Below are positions 1-7,997 of a DNA stretch of 64,000 nucleotides, piece by piece; within the stretch, counting starts at the first letter, position 1; every line of letters starts with the position of its first letter. Source of the DNA: Mobiluncus sp034180645 (GTDB lineage Bacteria; Actinomycetota; Actinomycetes; Actinomycetales; Actinomycetaceae); the NCBI RefSeq assembly GCF_034180645.1, contig NZ_JAXFNY010000014.1, positions 80,471 through 144,470 of the forward strand, written 5' to 3'. Below the pieces are notes generated by a model, which did not search any database, was not told the origin of the DNA, and worked only from the letters and a program-made list of their open reading frames with translations. Both the position numbers and the translations under genes were made by a program.

Positions 1-40
1 CGCTCAGGCAACTCTGAGGGAATGAAAAAAGGGGAGACTA

Positions 41-568
41 TTGCAGATAAAGACAGAAGCTCAGCCGCATACCACGGCAGACCCCAGTGTCGCCGCAATT
101 ATCCAGGTCATCAGCCCGGTCATAGACTCTGCCGGATTGTATTTGGAAAAAATTGCCCTCACCGGCCCTAAACATCAGCGGGTCGTGGCGATTGGTTTGG
201 ATTTACCCGATGGGCAGGCCGATTTGGGTAGCGCGCAGCTGGAGGAAGCGAGTCGCGCCATCGGTGCCGCTCTGGATGCAAACGATCCTCTGCCAGGTGC
301 CTATACCCTTGAGATTTCCACGCTTGGCGCCGAACACGCGCTGACGAATCTACGGCTGGCGCGCCGGGCTCTCGGCAAGGATGTAGAAGTGCGTATCGGC
401 GGGAAGGTCCGCACCGGAATCTTGACCGATGTAACGCATACCGGGCTGAGTTTAAATGACGATGGAGACGTTACGGTTTATCCCTTTGAGGACATAGAAT
501 CGGTACGTACCGTTATTTTGTTTGGGAAGCCTCGGGGGTCCCAGCACAACGGGCGAAAAAATAAATAG
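41..568 (+). CDS. rimP: Ribosome maturation factor RimP
   Basis: RimP assists maturation of the 30S subunit. The 175-residue product matches the family in length and layout: an N-terminal alpha/beta domain (about residues 15-95), then a C-terminal SH3-like barrel (about 100-160) containing GKVRTGILTDVT. The start is a TTG preceded by GGGGAG four bases upstream; the nearby ATG at 22 is in another frame. It lies 23 bp ahead of nusA, the classical rimP-nusA-infB order, so co-transcription is likely. The basic tail GSQHNGRKNK is normal for actinobacterial copies. Identification rests on family resemblance plus neighbourhood. Confidence 0.93.
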   Translation: MQIKTEAQPHTTADPSVAAIIQVISPVIDSAGLYLEKIALTGPKHQRVVAIGLDLPDGQADLGSAQLEEASRAIGAALDANDPLPGAYTLEISTLGAEHALTNLRLARRALGKDVEVRIGGKVRTGILTDVTHTGLSLNDDGDVTVYPFEDIESVRTVILFGKPRGSQHNGRKNK

Positions 569-591
569 CGACAAATCAATACGGAGGAATC

Positions 592-1578
592 ATGCAAATT
601 GACATGTCTGCATTGCGCCTGGTGGAAGCCGAAAAGGGCATGGATATGAACTCGCTTATCGACACGGTCGAGCAAGCGCTTTTGAAGGCATACCGTAATC
701 AGCCGGGTGCTGAAAAAGATCATTCGCGGGTTGAGGTTGATCGCAAGACCGGTGAGGTGCGAGTTTTAGTGAAGGAGCTGGACGAGGACGGCAACGAGCT
801 GGGTGAGTCCGAGATTACTCCTAAAGATTTTGGACGTACCGCCGCAGCCACGGTGAAATCCGTGATTATTCAACGTTTCCAGGAGGAAGAAGACAAAGCT
901 GTTCTGGGAGATTTCAAGGATCGTGTCGGTCAAGTCGTTTCCGGAGTGGTGACTTCCGGGCGTGATCCGAAGTTGGTTACCGTGAATCTGGGAGATGTGG
1001 AAGGCATTATTCCGCCGGCCGAACAGGTTCCCGGCGAAAAATATCAGCACGGAGTGCGGCTGAGCGTATACGTTTTGACGGCGTCGCGTGGCTTGAAAGG
1101 CCCGCATATCGAACTGTCTCGAACCCATCCCGGCTTGGTGCAGGGCTTGTTTAAACGCGAAGTGCCCGAAATCGACAAGGAAGAAGTCGTCATCGAATCC
1201 GTGGCTCGCGAGCCGGGACACCGCACCAAGATTGCCGTGCGGGCGACCGAAAAAGGTATCAACTCCAAAGGGGCGTGCATCGGACCGAACGGTTCGCGCG
1301 TCCGGGCGGTTATGAACGAGCTAAACGGAGAAAAAATCGACATCGTGGATTGGGCTGAAGATCCTACGGTTTACGTGGCCAATGCTTTGAGCCCGGCCAA
1401 AGTCATTTCGGTACGGGTTATCGATGAAGCCAAGCGGCTGGCGCGAGTGGTGGTCCCGGACTTTCAACAGTCCCTGGCTATCGGCAAGGAAGGTCAAAAT
1501 GCCCGCCTGGCTTCGCGCCTGACCGGTTGGGGGATTGACATACATTCCGACACCGAAAATGGTGGCGCACCGGCCTAG
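592..1578 (+). CDS. nusA: Transcription termination/antitermination factor NusA
   Basis: NusA binds RNA polymerase and nascent RNA and modulates pausing, termination and antitermination. At 328 residues it is the short actinobacterial form: an N-terminal polymerase-binding domain (about 1-105), an S1 domain (about 110-180, GQVVSGVV), and two KH domains (about 200-320) with the loops GPNGSRV and GKEGQNARLA. The acidic C-terminal repeats of enterobacterial NusA are absent. A strong ACGGAGGA lies before the ATG. The gene is followed by hairpins and an unrelated surface-protein gene instead of the usual ylxR and infB. Confidence 0.97.
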   Translation: MQIDMSALRLVEAEKGMDMNSLIDTVEQALLKAYRNQPGAEKDHSRVEVDRKTGEVRVLVKELDEDGNELGESEITPKDFGRTAAATVKSVIIQRFQEEEDKAVLGDFKDRVGQVVSGVVTSGRDPKLVTVNLGDVEGIIPPAEQVPGEKYQHGVRLSVYVLTASRGLKGPHIELSRTHPGLVQGLFKREVPEIDKEEVVIESVAREPGHRTKIAVRATEKGINSKGACIGPNGSRVRAVMNELNGEKIDIVDWAEDPTVYVANALSPAKVISVRVIDEAKRLARVVVPDFQQSLAIGKEGQNARLASRLTGWGIDIHSDTENGGAPA

Positions 1579-1584
1579 ATTTTC

Positions 1585-1602
1585 AACCCCGCGAGGGGTT
1601 TT
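1585..1602 (+). terminator. Short hairpin after nusA
   Basis: AACCCC (1585-1590), loop GCGA, GGGGTT (1595-1600), then TT. It begins seven bases after the nusA stop codon. The stem is only 6 bp, so termination would be partial unless the next hairpin helps. Confidence 0.45.
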
Positions 1603-1609
1603 CCGCATC

Positions 1610-1639
1610 CAGCCCTCCGAGGTTCTTCCCGGAGGGCTG
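1610..1639 (+). terminator. Second hairpin downstream of nusA
   Basis: CAGCCCTCCG (1610-1619) pairs perfectly with CGGAGGGCTG (1630-1639) around a 10-base loop. No clear T-run follows, so it could be a terminator, an RNA-processing stem or an RNA 3' end. Together with the preceding hairpin it separates nusA from the surface-protein gene. Confidence 0.45.
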
Positions 1640-1750
1640 AATTGTCTGTGCACAAGGGCCGCGCCGGCGTTTCCGGGGGAGGTGCGGCAACGTTGGGGAC
1701 CGCCCTTGTGAAGGTATATCCGCAGTTGACAGCCTTTAAAATCGCCAAAA

Positions 1751-1780
1751 TGGACATGGTTGTTACCAAAACGTTATAAT
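1751..1780 (+). promoter_or_regulatory. Promoter for the CWB2-transglycosylase gene
   Basis: TGGACA (1751-1756), an 18-bp spacer and a perfect TATAAT (1775-1780). A transcript from here begins near 1787, so the in-frame ATG at 1760 cannot be its start codon. Confidence 0.55.
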
Positions 1781-1867
1781 CAATCGTCGCGGCGTGGGGT
1801 CGCGAAACGTTCAATAAATGAGGAGGGCATTTGGCTGGGTCAAATGAGCCGGTCGAATAGGTCAATC

Positions 1868-3103
1868 ATGAATATTTCTAAACTGATGGCAAGTTCATTT
1901 GCAATTGCTGGAATCGGAGTAGTGGGGGTTACCCCGATTGCCAATGCGGAAGATGGGGGTTCCGCAACCATTACAAATCAAACTGTCAGTGCCAGCGTTC
2001 GTTTGGCTGGTGTAAATCGTTATGAGACATCAAAAGCGGTGTCTGAGGCAACTGAGTTGAGTTCAGTGTTGGTCAGCGATAAGTCGCCTGATGGCCTCAT
2101 CGGTTCACTGCAGGCAGCCAACGATGACAAATCCGCGGTCATGAGCCCGGATGCTCCCTCTTTGGGAGGAACTAACCGTTACGAGTCGGCCGCGAAAGTC
2201 GCTTTGGAAGGCGAAGCGGATGCTCCCGTGGTTATCGCCAACGGCAACTCGGAGGTAGACATTCTGGCCGCCACGTCCTACGCGGCCAATCTGGAAGCGA
2301 ACCTCTTGTTGGCTGAGCCGAATCAGCTGGGCAAATACGGCTCTCAGGCTATTGCTGAGTTGAATCCCCAAAGCATCACAATCATTGGTGGCACCGCGGT
2401 CGTGAGCGAGGAAACTAAAGCTCAGGTTGAAGAATTGACCGGGAAAAAGGTTTCCCGGATAGCCGGAGATAACCGTTACACCACCGCGCTGGCCGCCGCG
2501 CAAGCTATCGGCTCGCAAAACTATCTGTTGGTCAATGGCAAGAACCCGGTCGATGCCCTGACTTTGGCTCCTTTGGCAAAGAAAAATAATGCTTCGGTAG
2601 TGTTGGTTCAGACTTCCTGTGCGCCCCAAGCGGTGCTGGAAGACCTGGGTGGAAAACATCTCACCGCTATTGGTGGCACCAGCGCTATTGCCGACAATTT
2701 CGCGGCGAAAACCTGTGAGCAGCAGGCGGCCGAGACAGCTGCAAAGGCCGCAGCTGAGAAGGCAGCCCAGGAAGCCGCGGCTCGGGCGGCTAATCCGTGG
2801 GGAGCCGGCACTGCGCAGGGTATCGCTTACGACATGCTGGGTCAGTTCGGTTGGGGACCGGATCAGATGCAGCCCCTGTTCAAGCTGTGGGCCCGTGAAT
2901 CTGGATGGCGTACGAATGCCGGACGCCCCGGTGGTCCCTACGGGATTCCGCAGGCTAATCCCGGCCGCAAAATGGCTTCTGCCGGTGCAGACTGGGCGAC
3001 GAACCCGGCCACTCAAATCCGCTGGGGATTGAGCTACATCAAGGGTCGCTACGGCAGTCCCGCTGCTGCCTGGGCGAATTTCTGTGCTCGTGGCTGGTAT
3101 TGA
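1868..3103 (+). CDS. Secreted CWB2-repeat protein with C-terminal lytic transglycosylase-like domain
   Basis: Probable surface peptidoglycan hydrolase. From the ATG at 1868 the product has 411 residues: a Sec signal peptide ending at IANA before EDGG, three CWB2 repeats (the first degenerate; clear ones carry LGGTNRYESAAK and IAGDNRYTTALA, each followed by an IGGT strand), an Ala/Lys/Glu-rich linker, and about 100 C-terminal residues resembling the SLT/aggregation-promoting-factor lysozyme fold. ARESGW supplies the likely catalytic Glu and YGIPQAN follows. The start is uncertain: AGGAGG at 1821 sits 17 bases before an in-frame ATG at 1844, whereas 1868 has only AGG nearby. CWB2 repeats are known to anchor proteins to Gram-positive walls. 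Confidence 0.82.
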   Translation: MNISKLMASSFAIAGIGVVGVTPIANAEDGGSATITNQTVSASVRLAGVNRYETSKAVSEATELSSVLVSDKSPDGLIGSLQAANDDKSAVMSPDAPSLGGTNRYESAAKVALEGEADAPVVIANGNSEVDILAATSYAANLEANLLLAEPNQLGKYGSQAIAELNPQSITIIGGTAVVSEETKAQVEELTGKKVSRIAGDNRYTTALAAAQAIGSQNYLLVNGKNPVDALTLAPLAKKNNASVVLVQTSCAPQAVLEDLGGKHLTAIGGTSAIADNFAAKTCEQQAAETAAKAAAEKAAQEAAARAANPWGAGTAQGIAYDMLGQFGWGPDQMQPLFKLWARESGWRTNAGRPGGPYGIPQANPGRKMASAGADWATNPATQIRWGLSYIKGRYGSPAAAWANFCARGWY

Positions 3104-3127
3104 TTTCGAGAATCTGCCAATAACTTA

Positions 3128-3164
3128 GGGGTGGAGCCGCCACGGACGGTTCCACCCCAATCTT
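3128..3164 (+). terminator. Rho-independent terminator of the CWB2-transglycosylase gene
   Basis: GGGGTGGA (3128-3135) pairs with TCCACCCC (3151-3158), extended inward by GCCG/CGGT, and is followed by AATCTTTT. It starts 24 bases after the stop codon. Confidence 0.75.
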
Positions 3165-3222
3165 TTGCCCGGTAGTTTGCCGGGCTGGAGGTCCCGATTC
3201 AAATGCATAGAGAAAAGTCGGG

Positions 3223-3452
3223 TATAATCAGGAGCGGTGCTTTTCGCGGCTCTAACAGCCGCGTTCCAGCACATGAACTTATTAGCTGAGGATACTTTGC
3301 TACTGGTGGATTTCATTATCCCGCGGCACTGTGTTCGCAATGACCTAGGAGCGGGTTGGAAGATGTTGGGCACCCGATGAGTACCCGATGAGTACCAACG
3401 ATTAATCCATTCTCACCCTTCGCCGGGTGGGGTGGCGAAGGACAGGAGAAAA
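3223..3452 (+). promoter_or_regulatory. Likely infB promoter and long leader
   Basis: This 349-base gap between the surface gene and infB holds no YlxR-like reading frame. A perfect -10 TATAAT lies at 3223-3228 with only a weak -35. The leader is about 220 bases. It contains the stem CGCGGCT/AGCCGCG (3245-3251 with 3257-3263) and a perfect tandem duplication of CCCGATGAGTA (3373-3383 and 3384-3394). Its length is compatible with post-transcriptional control, but no known leader class is recognised. Confidence 0.45.
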
Positions 3453-6242
3453 GTGGCACGAATGCGCGTGCACGAGCTTGCAAAAGAGCTCGGTATTGAA
3501 TCCAAAGAAATGCTGGCGTATCTGAAAGATGCCGGCGAGTTCGTAAAGTCTGCATCCTCCGTGGTGGAAAGCCCGGTTGTGAAGCGGATGATGGAACGCT
3601 TTGAAAAGGAAAAGCTGGGTAAGTTTAGCCCGGAAGCCGCCAAGAAAGCCGAAAAAGCGGCTGCGAAAGCGAAGAAGCCGGCTGCCAAGACAACCTCGAA
3701 AAGTCAGAAGTCGGCCGCGGAGCCTGCTGCAGCGGAATCGATGCCGCCAGCCAGCGCTACGGAGTCGCCGACCCCGGAAACTGCGCCCGCACCGGACGCT
3801 TTGGACGCAGAGACTCCCGCACCGGCGGATTCCTCTCCTGCTGCTTCCGCTGCTACTCAGCCAAAACCAGAGAAATCAGCACCGAGTCCCAGCCCTGCGA
3901 AACCGCAGGAGAAACCGAGTGCCCGCCCTGACATTCCCAAGCCGGGAGCCTCAATTCCCAAGCCGGGCGCTCGTCCGGGCAACAACCCGTTCGCTTCCGC
4001 TCAGGGAATGCCGCGTCCCGGCGGCACCAGTGGAATCAAAGCGAAGCCGGGTCCACGCCGGGGACGGCTGGGCAACAATCCGTTCGCTTCCGCCCAAGGC
4101 ATGAGCCAGGGGATTCCCCGTCCGGGGCAGGGCGGCGGTCCGCGTCCCAAGCCGGGAGACCGCCTGGGTTCGCCCCGCGGTGACTCCGGTCCCGCAGGAC
4201 GTGGTGGACGTGGCGGCCGTGGTTCTCGCACCAGTCCTGAGGCTTTGGCAGCCGGCGGCTTTGGCGGCGCTCCCGCATTTGGCGGTCCGCCTTCGCCGCC
4301 TCGCGGTCGCGGCGGGCGCGGCTTTACCCAGGGTGCTTTCGGACACGGCAAATCCCGGAAAGGCAAGAGCCGCCGGGCTAAGCGTCAGGAAATCGAGGAG
4401 CAAAATGCGCCCGTGATTGGCGGGGTCACCGTCCCGAAAGGCAATGGCCAAGAGATTCGTATCCGTTCCGGAGCATCTGTCGCCGATTTTGCAGAAAAGA
4501 TTAACGTCAATCCTGCCGCGCTGGTGACCGTGCTGTTCCACATGGGCGAGATGGCCACAGCTAATCAGTCTTTGGACGAGGACACTTTCAAGTTGCTGGG
4601 GGCAGAACTCGGTTACGAAATTACGGTGGTTTCACCGGAGGACGAGGACCGCGAGTTGCTGGAATCCTTCGATATTGACCTAGAGGCCGAAGAACTCGAT
4701 GACATCGAGGCTATGGAACCCCGACCTCCAGTCGTGACAGTGATGGGCCACGTCGATCATGGTAAAACCAAGTTGCTGGACGCTATCCGTAATACTGACG
4801 TCATTGATACCGAGTATGGCGGAATTACCCAGCACATCGGCGCCTATATGGTCACGCTGAAAAAGGCTGATAAAGGCCGCAAACTGACCTTCATCGATAC
4901 ACCGGGTCACGAAGCCTTTACCGCTATGCGTGCCCGTGGTGCCCAGGTCACCGACATTGCGATTATCGTGGTCGCCGCTGATGATGGGGTGATGCCCCAG
5001 ACCGTGGAGGCTATCAACCATGCCAAGGCCGCAAACGTGCCGATTGTGGTGGCAGTCAACAAGATTGATAAACCTACCGCGAATCCGGACAAGGTCAAAG
5101 CCCAGATGTCCGAATACGGCGTGTTGCCCGAAGAATACGGCGGCGACACCATGTTTGTGCCGATTTCGGCTAAACAGCGGATGGGCATTGAGGATTTGTT
5201 GGATGCAGTGTTGCTGACAGCTGACGCGGTGCTGGATCTGCAGGCCAATCCACATGCTCCTGCCCGCGGCGTCGCCATTGAAGCGAACCTCGACAAGGGA
5301 CGCGGCACGGTCGCTACCGTGCTGGTGCAGCGCGGTACTCTGCGTGTCGGCGACGCTATCGTGGCGGGAACTGCCTACGGCAGGGTGCGCGCCATGTTCA
5401 ACGAGCGCGGCCAAAACGTGGAGGAGGCCACCCCCTCCACTCCGGTGCAGGTGCTGGGCCTGACCTCGGTGCCGCGAGCCGGCGATAACTTCCTGGTCGC
5501 CGAAGACGACCGGACGGCCCGCCAGATTGCGGACAAACGTGCGGCTGCGGAACGCGCGGCGTTGCTGGCCAAGCGCCGCAAGCGCGTCACCCTGGAATCC
5601 TTCGATGAAGCCCTGAAAGCCGGCAAGGTCGACATGATGAACCTGATTATCAAGGGTGACGTGTCCGGCTCGGTAGAGGCTCTGGAGGACTCCCTGCTCA
5701 AGATTGACGTGGGCGAGGAAGTCGGTCTGCGCATCATTCACCGCGGTGTCGGCGCGATTACCCAAAACGACGTCAACCTGGCGACCGTGGACAACGCCAT
5801 CATTATCGGCTTCAACGTCCGTCCTGCCGAGCGCGTGGCGGAACTGGCCGACAGCGAAGGCGTGGAGATGAAGTTCTATTCCGTCATCTACCAGGTCATT
5901 GAGGACGTTGAGAACTCCTTGAAGGGTATGCTAAAGCCGATTTATGAGGAACACGAACTCGGTTCCGCCGAGATTCGCCAGGTCTTTAAGTCCTCCAAGT
6001 TCGGCAACATCGCGGGCTGCTTGATTAAGTCGGGCACCATCAAGCGCGGCTCCAAGGCCCGCTTGGTTCGCGATGGTGTGGTCGTCAACGGAGAGCTAGA
6101 GGTGCATTCCTTGCGCCGAGAAAAGGACGATGTCACCGAGGTTCGCGAAGGTTTCGAATGCGGTATCGGTCTGGAGTTCAAGGACATCCAGGTGGGCGAC
6201 CGCATCGAAACTTGGGAAATGCGCGAGATTCCGCGCGATTAA
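3453..6242 (+). CDS. infB: Translation initiation factor IF-2
   Basis: GTPase that positions fMet-tRNA on the 30S subunit and promotes subunit joining. The GTG at 3453 is chosen because AGGAG lies seven bases upstream; an in-frame upstream start lacks this. The 929-residue product has an N-terminal IF2_N domain (MRVHELAKELGI), a long Ala/Pro then Gly/Arg-rich linker (about 60-310), a second IF2_N region, and the G domain with GHVDHGKT (432-439), DTPGH (482-486) and NKID (536-539). Domains II, III and the tRNA-binding IV follow. The linker twice repeats GNNPFASAQGM. Family assignment is certain. Confidence 0.98.
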   Translation: MARMRVHELAKELGIESKEMLAYLKDAGEFVKSASSVVESPVVKRMMERFEKEKLGKFSPEAAKKAEKAAAKAKKPAAKTTSKSQKSAAEPAAAESMPPASATESPTPETAPAPDALDAETPAPADSSPAASAATQPKPEKSAPSPSPAKPQEKPSARPDIPKPGASIPKPGARPGNNPFASAQGMPRPGGTSGIKAKPGPRRGRLGNNPFASAQGMSQGIPRPGQGGGPRPKPGDRLGSPRGDSGPAGRGGRGGRGSRTSPEALAAGGFGGAPAFGGPPSPPRGRGGRGFTQGAFGHGKSRKGKSRRAKRQEIEEQNAPVIGGVTVPKGNGQEIRIRSGASVADFAEKINVNPAALVTVLFHMGEMATANQSLDEDTFKLLGAELGYEITVVSPEDEDRELLESFDIDLEAEELDDIEAMEPRPPVVTVMGHVDHGKTKLLDAIRNTDVIDTEYGGITQHIGAYMVTLKKADKGRKLTFIDTPGHEAFTAMRARGAQVTDIAIIVVAADDGVMPQTVEAINHAKAANVPIVVAVNKIDKPTANPDKVKAQMSEYGVLPEEYGGDTMFVPISAKQRMGIEDLLDAVLLTADAVLDLQANPHAPARGVAIEANLDKGRGTVATVLVQRGTLRVGDAIVAGTAYGRVRAMFNERGQNVEEATPSTPVQVLGLTSVPRAGDNFLVAEDDRTARQIADKRAAAERAALLAKRRKRVTLESFDEALKAGKVDMMNLIIKGDVSGSVEALEDSLLKIDVGEEVGLRIIHRGVGAITQNDVNLATVDNAIIIGFNVRPAERVAELADSEGVEMKFYSVIYQVIEDVENSLKGMLKPIYEEHELGSAEIRQVFKSSKFGNIAGCLIKSGTIKRGSKARLVRDGVVVNGELEVHSLRREKDDVTEVREGFECGIGLEFKDIQVGDRIETWEMREIPRD

Positions 6243-6338
6243 TATCCCTAACCAACCCGGGGTCCCTGGCCGGCCTGCGGCGGTTTACCGCCAGGCGTGG
6301 CCGGGGCGCCGGGACAACACACGAAGATGGGAGAAACC

Positions 6339-6776
6339 ATGGATGACACCCGGCGGGAAAAAGTCGCCGCGAACATTTTGACCACGGTGGCTAGCATGTT
6401 GGCTGGCAAGATCAAAGACCCCAGATTAGGTTTCGTCACCATTACTTCGGTCGAGGTCACGGGTGATTTGCAGCACGCCAAAGTCTATTACACGGCCTAT
6501 GGTAGCGACACGGAGCGAACCGCTTCCGGCGCGGCTTTGGAGTCTGCCAAAGGACTGATTCGCTCCCACGTGGGCAAAAATTTGGGCACGCGCCTGACTC
6601 CGACCTTGGAATTTGTGGCCGATCCGGTGCCCCAGCAGGCTGCGGCTTTGGAATCGGCGCTGGCGGAGGCTCGCGCGGCTGATGCCGAGTTGGCCGCCCG
6701 CAAAGGCACCCAGTATGCCGGGGAAGCCAATCCCTACAAAACTCCCCGTGAGTCCGAAGATGACCAGGAATCTTAA
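6339..6776 (+). CDS. rbfA: 30S ribosome-binding factor RbfA
   Basis: RbfA is a KH-fold protein needed for late 30S maturation. The 145-residue product begins MDDTRREKVAAN at the ATG at 6339, seven bases after GGGAG; the in-frame ATG at 6327 is less well placed. The family core DPRLGFVTITSVEVTGDL is followed by the KVYY strand. The C-terminal 30 residues are acidic and probably disordered. It lies 96 bp after infB and ahead of truB, the standard order, and is likely in the same transcription unit. Confidence 0.95.
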   Translation: MDDTRREKVAANILTTVASMLAGKIKDPRLGFVTITSVEVTGDLQHAKVYYTAYGSDTERTASGAALESAKGLIRSHVGKNLGTRLTPTLEFVADPVPQQAAALESALAEARAADAELAARKGTQYAGEANPYKTPRESEDDQES

Positions 6777-6883
6777 CGCTGTCGGTCTGGCGCCTGATTG
6801 CGAGTGGACCCTCATCGAGGGCGTTCCGGGGGTTATCGATGGCGTGGGGTGGTTGGTTCATAAGGTTCCCCGGGCGGGTTGCA

Positions 6884-7966
6884 ATGTTTGACGCCCCGGA
6901 CTTCTTGCCCGACTGTCCCGAGGATTTGCCTCGGGGCGAAACCTGTCCGCCCGGACTGGTCATTGTGGATAAGCCGCGGGGGTTGAGTTCTAACGCGGTG
7001 GCGTCACGGATTCGCCGGTTAGCGGGGCAAAAGAAAGTCGGTTATGCCGGCACGCTGGATCCGCTGGCCACGGGAATCCTCATTTGCGCTATCGGCAAAG
7101 CCACGCGCCTCTTGCAATACTTGACGGCTCATGACAAGGTCTATACCGCCCGGGTGCGGTTTGGTATCTCTACGGATACTGACGATGCCCTGGGTCAGGT
7201 CACGGCCTGTTTGGGGGCTGTGTTGACCCCGGAGGACATCGCGGCGGCTCTGGTGCCGTGGCGCGGTCCGGTCAATCAAATCCCCGCCAAGTTTTCCGCC
7301 ATTAAGATTGGCGGCAAACGTGCCTACGACCTGGCGCGTGCCGGGAACAACGTGGAAATCCAGCCTCGTCCGGTGACCATTCACCGGCTCGAACTGAGAG
7401 GCGCTCCCGTCGTTGAAACGGTGGTGGGAGATGACTCGAACCCCCCGGTGAGTGTTACCGATGCGGAACTTTTGGTGGAGTGTTCGGCGGGAACCTACGT
7501 GCGCGCCCTGGCTCGAGACCTCGGAGCAGACCTGGGGGTGGGAGCGCATCTGACGGCGTTGCGACGCATTTCTGTCGGGTCATACGGGCTGGACCAGGCG
7601 CGAAGCCTGTCCGAGCTGGGGACCGAAGTCGAGAGTCGCGGGATGCTGCGTCCGTTAGGGCTCGACGCGGCGATTTTGGGAATCTTTCCCGAATTGCCCG
7701 GTGACGAAACCCAGGTGCGGGCGCTGTCTTTCGGGCAAACCCCACAACTGGCCGGTTCGACCCGCGAGGCCACCGCCCTTCTGCAGACGACAAATTCGAA
7801 CCCAACTGCGTCCGCCGGTTCGCTGCTGGCCGTCACCGAAGCGACGACCGACTCAGACGCGGGTAAAAAACGTGTCATAGCGCTGGCCCAGCTGGAAAAC
7901 GAGCGGCTGAAACCGATTTGGGTGTTAAGACCTGCAAAATCTGGAACGTCTGGGACATACACTTAA
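6884..7966 (+). CDS. truB: tRNA pseudouridine-55 synthase TruB
   Basis: Isomerises uridine 55 in the T-loop of tRNAs. The catalytic motif GYAGTLDPLATG contains the nucleophilic Asp, and LVIVDKPRGLSS and AGTYVRALARDLG are further family blocks. The 360-residue product is longer than E. coli TruB because of a C-terminal extension after about residue 245 that may be a degenerate PUA-like or actinobacterial accessory domain. The start is uncertain: 6884 gives a conventional N-terminus but only a weak GGGCGGG site; 6839 is the alternative. The gene follows rbfA as expected, but the usual neighbour ribF is displaced about 5 kb. Confidence 0.94.
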   Translation: MFDAPDFLPDCPEDLPRGETCPPGLVIVDKPRGLSSNAVASRIRRLAGQKKVGYAGTLDPLATGILICAIGKATRLLQYLTAHDKVYTARVRFGISTDTDDALGQVTACLGAVLTPEDIAAALVPWRGPVNQIPAKFSAIKIGGKRAYDLARAGNNVEIQPRPVTIHRLELRGAPVVETVVGDDSNPPVSVTDAELLVECSAGTYVRALARDLGADLGVGAHLTALRRISVGSYGLDQARSLSELGTEVESRGMLRPLGLDAAILGIFPELPGDETQVRALSFGQTPQLAGSTREATALLQTTNSNPTASAGSLLAVTEATTDSDAGKKRVIALAQLENERLKPIWVLRPAKSGTSGTYT

Positions 7967-7997
7967 TGTAGGTCGGGTTTAGGAACACAGGAGAATC

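Noticed and set aside
1726..1731. TTGACA at 1726 as the -35 of the CWB2-transglycosylase promoter
   Set aside because: It lies 43 bases before the TATAAT, too far; TGGACA at 1751 with an 18-bp spacer fits.
3601..4104. Arg/Pro-rich 167-codon frame inside infB
   Set aside because: A shadow frame created by the GC-rich, repetitive IF-2 linker; no ribosome site and no family resemblance.
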